From an uncultured Lachnospiraceae bacterium (lineage in GTDB: Bacteria; Bacillota_A; Clostridia; Lachnospirales; Lachnospiraceae): a DNA stretch of 13,622 nt. The notes under the pieces were generated by a model. It was not told the origin of the DNA. It did no database searches and worked only from the letters and a program-made list of their open reading frames with translations. Both the position numbers and the translations under genes were made by a program. Positions 1-5,025 of this stretch are shown here, one piece after another. Numbering within the stretch: position 1 is the stretch's first letter; every line of letters starts with the position of its first letter. Where the stretch lies: the NCBI GenBank assembly GCA_910588595.1, contig CAJUQU010000016.1:1-13622 (forward strand). Direction: 5' to 3'.

Positions 1-18
1 CGTGTGCTCTTCCGATCT
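1..18. other. Illumina adapter remnant at contig edge
   Basis: These 18 bases (CGTGTGCTCTTCCGATCT) are identical to the 3' end of the standard Illumina TruSeq read-2 adapter. They are untrimmed library sequence, not genome. They happen to extend the reading frame of the following PFL gene, so residues translated from them (V-C-S-S-D and the first bases of the next codon) are artefacts. Real sequence begins at about base 19. Confidence 0.95.
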
Positions 19-19
19 T

Positions 20-1783
20 TTCCAGACAGATAAGCCTTTCAAGCGTTCTTTACAGCCGTACGGCGGTATCAGAATGGCAGAGAAAGCCTGCTCAGACAAC
101 GGCTACGAAGTAGATCCCGAGGTTAGTGAGTTCTTCTCTACGCACAGAAAAACACACAACGCAGGCTGCTTCGACGCATACAACCAGGAGATGAGGGCAT
201 GCCGCTCCTCTCACATCATCACAGGTCTTCCCGATGCTTACGGACGCGGACGTATCATCGGCGACTACAGAAGAGTAGCGCTCTACGGTATCGACAGACT
301 GATCGAGGATAAGCTGGCTCAGAAGGATTCCACAGGACGTGTCATGACAGACGATGTGATCCGTCTGCGCGAGGAGCTCTCAGAGCAGATCGTTGCCCTG
401 AAATTGATGAAGGAAATGGCTGCTTCTTACGGCTGCGATATCTCTAAGCCGTCCACAAACGTACAGGAAGCGATCCAGGCTACTTATTTCGGTTACTTGT
501 GCTCAGTTAAGGAGCAGAACGGTGCTGCTATGTCCCTTGGACGTACATCTACATTCCTTGACTGCTACGCACAGAGAGACTTGAAGAACGGAACATTCAC
601 AGAGGAGCAGATCCAGGAGTTCGTTGACCACTTCATCATGAAGCTGCGTCTGATCAAATTTGCACGTACACCGGAGTACAACCAGATCTTTGCAGGCGAT
701 CCTGTATGGGTAACAGAGTCCCTCGGCGGTGTCGGCGTTGACGGACGTCCTATGGTGACAAAGATGTCCTTCCGCTACCTGAACACACTGACAAACCTCG
801 GACCAAGCCCTGAGCCGAACCTGACAGTACTCTGGTCCACAAGACTTCCTGAGAACTGGAAGAGATACTGCGCTAAGATGTCGATCCAGACTTCTTCGAT
901 CCAGTATGAGAACGACGACCTGATGAGAGTGACACACGGTGATGACTATGGTATCGCATGCTGCGTATCTTCCATGGTCATCGGCAAGGAAATGCAGTTC
1001 TTCGGCGCTCGTGCAAACCTTGCAAAGTGCCTGCTCTACGCGCTGAACGGCGGTGTGGATGAGGTTACAAAGAAGCAGGTTGGTCCGAAGTACCGCCCTG
1101 TCACAGGCGATGTGCTTGACTATGACGATGTGTACAGCAAATTCATGGATATGATGGAGTGGCAGGCAGACGTGTATGTCAATACACTCAACATCATCCA
1201 CTACATGCATGACAAGTACTGCTATGAGAGAGCAGAGATGGCTCTTCATGACAGAGATGTCAAGAGATATTTCGCGACTGGTGTTGCTGGTCTCTCGATC
1301 GTTGCCGACTCCTTATCAGCGATCAAGTACGCACAGGTGAAGGCAATCCGCGACGAGGACGGCATCATCGTTGACTTCGAGACGACAGGCGAGTTCCCTA
1401 AGTATGGTAACGACGACGACCGCGTTGACCTGATCGCACAGGATATCGTTCACAAGTTCATGACAGCGATCAGAAGACATCATACTTACAGAAATGGTAT
1501 CCCTACAACCTCTATCCTTACGATCACATCCAACGTAACATACGGTAAGGCTACAGGTAACACACCTGATGGACGTAAGAAGGGACAGCCGTTCGCTCCT
1601 GGTGCTAACCCGATGCACGGACGTGACACACACGGTGCAGTCGCTTCCCTGTCTTCTGTATCAAAGCTTCCTTTTAAGGATGCGCAGGACGGTATCTCCA
1701 ATACCTTTACGATCATTCCGAATGCTCTTGGTAAGGAAGCGAAGGTCTTCTCCGGCGATATCGAGCTTGATCTGAACAATTAA
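20..1783 (+). CDS. pflB: Pyruvate formate-lyase catalytic chain (formate C-acetyltransferase), 5'-partial, lacking the glycyl-radical domain
   Basis: PFL cleaves pyruvate with CoA to acetyl-CoA and formate in the cytoplasm of fermenting anaerobes. The sequence follows E. coli PflB closely: an SLQPYGGIRM segment near the start, GLPDAYGRGRIIGDYRR, the catalytic cysteine pair in IACCVSSMVIGK (about residue 320 of the visible frame, equivalent to E. coli Cys418-Cys419), and TGNTPDGRKKG with ANPMHGRD near the end. About 100 N-terminal residues are missing at the contig edge. At the C-terminus the alignment runs through IPNALGKE, then switches to a short acidic tail (VFSGDIELDLNN) and stops at 1781-1783. 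A full-length PFL would continue for about 85 residues with the glycyl-radical domain. That domain is instead encoded at 2232-2477, with its own start and ribosome binding site. The split looks genuine rather than a frameshift, because another ORF lies between and both small genes have Shine-Dalgarno sites. Confidence 0.95.
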   Translation, partial: FQTDKPFKRSLQPYGGIRMAEKACSDNGYEVDPEVSEFFSTHRKTHNAGCFDAYNQEMRACRSSHIITGLPDAYGRGRIIGDYRRVALYGIDRLIEDKLAQKDSTGRVMTDDVIRLREELSEQIVALKLMKEMAASYGCDISKPSTNVQEAIQATYFGYLCSVKEQNGAAMSLGRTSTFLDCYAQRDLKNGTFTEEQIQEFVDHFIMKLRLIKFARTPEYNQIFAGDPVWVTESLGGVGVDGRPMVTKMSFRYLNTLTNLGPSPEPNLTVLWSTRLPENWKRYCAKMSIQTSSIQYENDDLMRVTHGDDYGIACCVSSMVIGKEMQFFGARANLAKCLLYALNGGVDEVTKKQVGPKYRPVTGDVLDYDDVYSKFMDMMEWQADVYVNTLNIIHYMHDKYCYERAEMALHDRDVKRYFATGVAGLSIVADSLSAIKYAQVKAIRDEDGIIVDFETTGEFPKYGNDDDRVDLIAQDIVHKFMTAIRRHHTYRNGIPTTSILTITSNVTYGKATGNTPDGRKKGQPFAPGANPMHGRDTHGAVASLSSVSKLPFKDAQDGISNTFTIIPNALGKEAKVFSGDIELDLNN

Positions 1784-1910
1784 TTCTATGCGCCTGATAA
1801 GCCCTCGGTCTTCTCCGGCGATATCGAGCTTGATCTGAACAATTAATTCTATGCGCCTGATAAGCCCTCGGTCTTCTCTGGCGATATCGAGCTCGACCTG
1901 AACAACTAAT
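1744..1910 (+). repeat. 63-bp tandem repeat of the pflB 3' end (2.65 copies)
   Basis: Copies begin at 1744, 1807 and 1870. The first two 63-base units are identical. The third covers about 41 bases and differs at four positions. The period is 21 codons including a stop, so the frame is kept and TAA stops fall at 1781-1783, 1844-1846 and 1907-1909, each preceded by the same VFSGDIELDLNN peptide. The sequence between copies encodes FYAPDKPS in the same frame. All four differences in copy three are synonymous (TCC/TCT, CTT/CTC, GAT/GAC, AAT/AAC). A natural duplication and a collapse of strain variants during assembly are both possible. Confidence 0.93.
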
Positions 1911-1936
1911 ATACAATTTAGTTTTTATTACTGAAA

Positions 1937-1967
1937 ATGACAGCTGCGGGTACACTGCAGCTGTCAT
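1937..1967 (+). promoter_or_regulatory. Intercistronic hairpin between pflB and the 67-aa gene
   Basis: ATGACAGCTGC (1937-1947) and GCAGCTGTCAT (1957-1967) form a perfect 11-bp inverted repeat with a 9-base loop. It is followed by ATAAAGAGAGGA rather than a T-run, so it is not a standard intrinsic terminator. An mRNA-stabilising or processing hairpin that sets relative expression of the operon genes is a reasonable inference. Confidence 0.7.
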
Positions 1968-1992
1968 ATAAAGAGAGGAATAGGTGTAACCG

Positions 1993-2196
1993 ATGGATGA
2001 GAAATCAATGATTGACGATCTTGTAGCTCAGCTTGATGCCGGATTTTCCAGCGAGAAGGCTGTGGGACATTTCAATGTAGATGTCAGCGAGGACGCTTCC
2101 ACAAAAGAAGTTCAGACACTTGGATGTACAGACTGTTCCACCAATCCGATGGCGTGCAGCGTTCCGACACTCCACGAGGGATTGGACAACGAGTAA
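1993..2196 (+). CDS. Small cysteine-containing protein in the PFL operon, linker-like N-terminus
   Basis: A 67-residue protein with an AGAGAGGA ribosome binding site at about 1972-1979. I do not recognise a named family. Residues 7-31 (IDDLVAQLDAGF...GHFNVDV) resemble residues 9-31 of the downstream glycyl-radical protein (VDNLVSLLDGYA...HHLNVNV), which correspond to the PFL linker leading into the radical domain. After that point the two diverge. This protein has no RVSGYAV motif and instead carries Cys45, Cys48 and Cys55 (C-x2-C-x6-C) in CTDCSTNPMAC, followed by an acidic end. It is probably translated, given its position between two PFL parts and the protein-level resemblance. It may be a degenerate or repurposed duplicate of the radical domain that docks on the PFL core, or binds a metal or redox partner. 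These functions are inference. Confidence 0.8.
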   Translation: MDEKSMIDDLVAQLDAGFSSEKAVGHFNVDVSEDASTKEVQTLGCTDCSTNPMACSVPTLHEGLDNE

Positions 2197-2231
2197 AATA
2201 TATAGATAATAATATTAGGAGGTATATAACT

Positions 2232-2477
2232 ATGGCAGTTGATAATGCAGCACAGGTTGATAACTTAGTTTCCTTATTAGATGGTTATGCTACAAAGGGT
2301 GGACACCATCTTAACGTAAACGTTCTCAACAGAGACACTCTGTTAGACGCACAGAAGCATCCTGAGAACTATCCTCAGCTCACGATCCGTGTATCCGGAT
2401 ACGCTGTTAACTTCATCAAGTTGACGCCGGAGCAGCAGGCAGATGTTATCTCTCGTACATTCCACGAGGCTATTTAA
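2232..2477 (+). CDS. grcA: Stand-alone glycyl-radical domain of PFL (GrcA/YfiD-like)
   Basis: An 81-residue protein with a strong AGGAGG site at 2217-2222, nine bases before the ATG. It matches the C-terminal end of PFL: HHLNVNVLNRDTLLDA, the stretch HPENYPQLTI, then the radical motif RVSGYAV with Gly56 as the predicted radical residue, and a DVISRTFHEAI ending equivalent to E. coli DVITRTF. E. coli GrcA (YfiD) is known to restore activity to oxygen-cleaved PFL by supplying this domain in trans. Here the adjacent PFL chain has no radical domain, so this protein is likely an obligatory second subunit rather than only a repair part. It should be the substrate of the activase encoded at 3823-4581. 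Naming it grcA follows the family; pflB C-terminal subunit would describe the role better. Confidence 0.92.
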   Translation: MAVDNAAQVDNLVSLLDGYATKGGHHLNVNVLNRDTLLDAQKHPENYPQLTIRVSGYAVNFIKLTPEQQADVISRTFHEAI

Positions 2478-2491
2478 CAATATGCACGATT

Positions 2492-2521
2492 AAAGCCCTG
2501 AGAGTTCTCTCAGGGCTTTTT
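2492..2521 (+). terminator. Rho-independent terminator of the PFL operon
   Basis: AAAGCCCTGAGA (2492-2503) and TCTCAGGGCTTT (2508-2519) form a perfect 12-bp stem with a GTTC loop and run into a TTTTT tail at 2517-2521. It lies 15 bases after the radical-domain gene and ends the operon. Confidence 0.95.
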
Positions 2522-2528
2522 ATGCACA

Positions 2529-2627
2529 CGGGCACCCAGAGGAAGAATGTCATCAAACCGATAAATCGGTTCGCTGACGGGTGCCCGGCGCGCGAGCAGG
2601 GGAGAAGATCATTCCCCTACTCGATTG
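2529..2627 (+). repeat. Dispersed structured repeat, copy A
   Basis: The element has two parts. The first is a long hairpin with perfect 9-bp arms CGGGCACCC (2529-2537) and GGGTGCCCG (2579-2587), enclosing a second perfect hairpin AACCGAT-AA-ATCGGTT (2556-2571). The second is a 40-base module at 2588-2627 that can itself fold, with the arms GAGCAGGGGA and TCCCCTACTC around GAAGATCAT. The same module occurs in inverse orientation at 11431-11470 with 37 of 40 bases identical. The element lies between two convergent transcription units, each with its own terminator. Confidence 0.85.
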
Positions 2628-2664
2628 TGATACCAATGCAGAGGGAAGTTTCCACTGATATGAT

Positions 2665-2689
2665 AAAAGAACAGCGAGAGAACCGCTGT
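2665..2689 (-). terminator. Probable terminator of the BlaI-type gene
   Basis: On the - strand ACAGCG and CGCTGT (plus-strand positions 2684-2689 and 2671-2676) form a 6-bp stem with a 7-base loop, followed by TCTTTTATC. It lies directly after the stop codon of the - strand regulator. The stem is short, so confidence is moderate. Confidence 0.6.
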
Positions 2690-2690
2690 A

Positions 2691-3077
2691 TTAAAGACCG
2701 CTGTCCACCAGTTCTCTCAGCTCGTCCGCTGCTTTCTGGCTAAGCTGCTTTCCTCCCGTGAGCGCTGATAAAAATACTTCGATGGACCCATCATAATAAT
2801 CAGCCAGGATCTTATTGGCTTTCCCGCGCGCATACTGTGCCGGTGTCAACGCTGCAGAATAACGCCTGCTCTTCTGGCTGGCATCCGCTGATATCAATCC
2901 CTTGTCGATCAAATGTCTGATAAATGTATTGATAGTCTGCTTTTTCCAATTTTTATGCAATTCCTCATTCAGATATTCCATGATCTCACTAAAGCCTTTT
3001 CCACCATCATTGCTCCATAGATAATCCATGATCAGGCTCTCTGATTGTGACATCTCACATTTGACATTATTCTCCAT
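2691..3077 (-). CDS. BlaI/MecI/CopY-family transcriptional repressor
   Basis: A 128-residue winged-helix protein. The start at 3077 is chosen because GGAGGAAG sits seven bases upstream of ATG; the open frame continues further upstream but without a better site. The N-terminal half has the family pattern: an ESLIMDYLW helix, FSEIMEYL, then the recognition region KKQTINTFIRHLIDKGLI and the wing with KSRRYSAAL. The C-terminal part (about 80-128: QYARGKANKILADYYDGS...FLSAL) matches the helical dimerisation region. Family members are dimeric repressors, often inactivated by proteolysis through a BlaR1-type sensor or by metal. No blaR1 or beta-lactamase gene is next to it here, so its signal and targets are unknown. 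A clear promoter lies upstream. Confidence 0.88.
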   Translation of the reverse strand: MENNVKCEMSQSESLIMDYLWSNDGGKGFSEIMEYLNEELHKNWKKQTINTFIRHLIDKGLISADASQKSRRYSAALTPAQYARGKANKILADYYDGSIEVFLSALTGGKQLSQKAADELRELVDSGL

Positions 3078-3144
3078 AATGACTTCCTCCATAAATTGAA
3101 AACTGGTACGAAAAATCCCTACCATATATAACCTTATCACTTCT

Positions 3145-3195
3145 ATTCTACTTGCTTTTTGCACAACTGTAAAGCATTTTTTGCATGTTTTTGCA
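3145..3195 (-). promoter_or_regulatory. Promoter and candidate operator of the BlaI-type gene
   Basis: Read on the - strand, TTTACA (plus positions 3168-3173) and TAGAAT (3145-3150) are separated by exactly 17 bases, a good vegetative promoter. The -35 box is part of the imperfect palindrome TTTACAGTTGTGCAAA (TTTrCA-N4-TGyAAA), a candidate autoregulatory site. TGCAAAAA occurs three times here (plus positions 3156-3163, 3178-3185, 3188-3195), with starts 22 and 10 bases apart, close to helical spacing. Confidence 0.7.
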
Positions 3196-3315
3196 TTGTT
3201 TGTCAGTTATTCACCAGTTTTCTTGCTTTTTCAACACTTCTTTTTTTGTCTACCACTGTCCACGATAACCGTAAATACATCAACTCTGCAGATGAATCTA
3301 TCACCCCTTCTGGGC

Positions 3316-3710
3316 ATATTTTCCTTGACTGATGCAAAATCCTAGATCTATCCATTCTAATCGATATTTCCATTGTGATGGGCAGATTGGCGTTCATTCC
3401 CTATCTTTGATCTTTCCTTCATCATCCATATTTCCATTGCACTGGATAGATTGGCGTTCATTCCCTATCTTTGACTATCCTTCACCATCCATATTTCCAT
3501 TGCGACAGGCAGATTGACGTTCATTTCCTATCTTTGATCTATTCTTCATCATCCATATTTCCATTTCGCTGGATAGATTGGCGCTCATTCCCTATCTATG
3601 ATCTATCCTTCACCATCGATATTCCCGACACGCCGGGTAGATGGACGTTCATCCGAAATCTAAGATCTTCCCCTCCTCATCGAAGTGCCTTCGTGGCGGG
3701 CAAATGAAAG
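3316..3710. repeat. Degenerate 64-bp tandem repeat array
   Basis: A landmark ATATTT (ATATTC in the last clear copy) recurs at 3364, 3428, 3491, 3555 and 3619, giving spacings of 64, 63, 64 and 64. A shortened copy precedes them from 3316 and a decayed copy follows at about 3683. Units share GATTGGCGTTCATTCCCTA and CATCCATATTTCCATT. Several copies fold: TCCA/TGGA arms in two copies become CCCG/CGGG in a third, and GGATAGAT/ATCTATCC flanks the conserved core in the fourth. This fills most of the 3165-3822 gap, which holds no convincing gene; small open frames inside simply follow the repeat. Confidence 0.9.
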
Positions 3711-3775
3711 AGACTGAAAAATAAAAAAGTATCCAAAATTGCTTCTTTTTTATATCCTCCCACGCCAAAATAGGG

Positions 3776-3781
3776 TATAAT
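3776..3781 (+). promoter_or_regulatory. pflA: Probable -10 element of pflA
   Basis: A consensus TATAAT lies 41 bases before the pflA start. The -35 region at the expected distance (about 3753-3758) is poor, so an activator or another form of control may be needed. Confidence 0.55.
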
Positions 3782-3822
3782 AGATATATTAGATAATTTA
3801 TGATACAGGAAAGGTTGATACT

Positions 3823-4581
3823 ATGCAAGGAAGAATCCACTCTTTAGAATCCTTTGGAACAGTTGACGGTCCCGGCGTGCGCTATGTAGTGTTCGTGCAG
3901 GGTTGTCCTATGAGATGTGCGTACTGTCATAATCCGGATACATGGGAGATGAACGCGGGCACGCTCATGGAGCCGGAAGAAATTCTGGAAAATTACGAGC
4001 GCAACAAACCCTTTTACAACGGCGGCGGCATCACCGTGACCGGCGGAGAACCGCTGATGCAGATCGACTTTTTGTTAGAACTGTTTACGCTGGCACACGA
4101 GCGGGGCATACACACCTGTCTGGACAGCTCCGGCATCGCATACCGCTCAGACGGAAATCCTGAGTGGCTGGCCAAATTGGACAAACTCTGTGAAGTCACA
4201 GATCTTGTAATGCTTGATATCAAACATATCGATCCTCAAAAACACAAGGATCTGGTACAGCAGCCAAACGACGGCATCCTCGCCTTTGCAGAGTATCTGG
4301 ACCGCAAAAATGTCGAGATCTGGATCCGCCACGTCGTTGTTCCCGGTATCACGGATGACCCGGACGATCTGCGCAGGTTAGGGAACTTTATCGGCGGCCT
4401 TAAAAATCTCAAGGCACTTGATGTCCTCCCATATCACACCATGGGAAAGAAAAAGTACGATGAACTGGGCATGAAATACCGCCTCGAAGGCGTTCCCGAG
4501 ATGGACAAGAGCAGGATTCCCGAATTGAAACAGCATATCCTGAACGGCATTCGGGAGAAACGCGGCCTCCCAGTGAAATAA
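3823..4581 (+). CDS. pflA: Pyruvate formate-lyase activating enzyme (radical SAM)
   Basis: A 252-residue protein, close to the 246 of E. coli PflA. It uses S-adenosylmethionine and a [4Fe-4S] cluster to abstract hydrogen from the PFL glycine and create the catalytic radical. The N-terminus GRIHSLESFGTVDGPGVRYV is typical of the family. The radical SAM cluster motif C-x3-C-x2-C is Cys28, Cys32 and Cys35 in GCPMRCAYCHNPDTW. The SAM-binding VTGGEPL segment follows near residue 75. AGGAAAGG lies about eight bases before the ATG. It is separated from the split PFL genes by the BlaI-type gene and the repeat array, but its presumed target is the glycine of the 81-residue protein at 2232-2477. It could also act on other glycyl-radical enzymes in the genome. 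Confidence 0.95.
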   Translation: MQGRIHSLESFGTVDGPGVRYVVFVQGCPMRCAYCHNPDTWEMNAGTLMEPEEILENYERNKPFYNGGGITVTGGEPLMQIDFLLELFTLAHERGIHTCLDSSGIAYRSDGNPEWLAKLDKLCEVTDLVMLDIKHIDPQKHKDLVQQPNDGILAFAEYLDRKNVEIWIRHVVVPGITDDPDDLRRLGNFIGGLKNLKALDVLPYHTMGKKKYDELGMKYRLEGVPEMDKSRIPELKQHILNGIREKRGLPVK

Positions 4582-4586
4582 ACCAT

Positions 4587-4784
4587 GTATTTAATGAAAT
4601 ACTTTACAAGATTTTATACTTTTTGCCTTGTATTTCGAATAAATTTATATTAAAATATCTGTATTGACAAGTATTTATCAAACATACTTGAATATTTGTC
4701 ATTCTGTGATATGCAGCGGCATGGCATTCGTCATGCAGTCTGCTACAACATAATAATCTATTGATAAAAGGAGGAATTTGTACT
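4587..4784 (+). promoter_or_regulatory. Leader and promoter region of the ferredoxin gene
   Basis: About 200 bases without a gene. GTATTT-AATG-AAATAC (4587-4602) is a short A/T-rich hairpin, a weak terminator candidate for pflA. TTGCCT and TATATT separated by 17 bases around 4624-4652 are a candidate promoter, and a perfect TTGACA lies at 4664-4669. Overlapping it is the inverted repeat CAAGTAT-N9-ATACTTG (4668-4690), which looks like a regulator binding site. An imperfect hairpin follows at about 4713-4744. Assignment of any one element is tentative. Confidence 0.5.
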
Positions 4785-4955
4785 ATGGCATATCAGATTT
4801 CAGATGCATGTGTATCCTGCGGAGCTTGTGAGTCCCAGTGCCCGGTTGGCGCGATCAGCATGGGTGATGGCAAGTTTGAGATTGACGCAGAGAAGTGTAT
4901 TGACTGCGGTTCTTGTGCAGGCGCTTGCCCTACAGGATCTATTGATCAGGCATAA
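4785..4955 (+). CDS. 2[4Fe-4S] bacterial ferredoxin
   Basis: A 56-residue clostridial-type ferredoxin. Two full cluster motifs are visible: Cys9, Cys12, Cys15, Cys19 (CVSCGACESQCP) and Cys38, Cys41, Cys44, Cys48 (CIDCGSCAGACP). The start MAYQISDAC is set by AAAGGAGG at 4767-4774; the frame extends a few codons upstream through the ribosome binding site itself. Such proteins are low-potential cytoplasmic electron carriers for hydrogenase, pyruvate:ferredoxin oxidoreductase and radical SAM enzymes. Its place right after pflA makes it a candidate electron donor for the activase, but its leader has its own promoter candidates, so it may be a general housekeeping ferredoxin. Confidence 0.95.
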   Translation: MAYQISDACVSCGACESQCPVGAISMGDGKFEIDAEKCIDCGSCAGACPTGSIDQA

Positions 4956-4977
4956 TATACAGCTTAACATATCGGAA

Positions 4978-5007
4978 AAGGTGCTGCTTGTTTGCAACAC
5001 CTTTTTT
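4978..5007 (+). terminator. Rho-independent terminator after the ferredoxin gene
   Basis: AAGGTG...TGC and GCA...CACCTT form an interrupted stem (4978-5003) around a TTGTTT loop and run into six T residues. The reverse strand also ends in a short T-run, so it may serve the convergent MerR-like gene too. Confidence 0.85.
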
Positions 5008-5025
5008 CGTATCCTGCTCTCCTTA

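Noticed and set aside
503..1249. - strand open frame (248 codons)
   Set aside because: It mirrors pflB codon bias on the opposite strand and has no recognisable domain or ribosome binding site.
1713..1967. - strand ORF with repeated YRRRRPRAYQAHRINCSDQAR peptide units
   Set aside because: It is only the reverse translation of the 63-bp repeat at the pflB end.
1781..2232. PFL gene broken by a sequencing frameshift
   Set aside because: The radical domain is in a gene with its own ATG and a strong AGGAGG site, 450 bases away, with another ORF and a hairpin in between. One or two base errors cannot join them.
3332..3707. Small + strand ORFs with repeated peptides
   Set aside because: They are translations of the 64-bp tandem array, which is not a multiple of three, so the frame changes between copies. 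No ribosome binding site seen.
3316..3710. CRISPR array
   Set aside because: Period is regular, but the whole 64-bp unit is similar between copies. There are no unique spacers flanked by short identical repeats, and no cas genes are visible.
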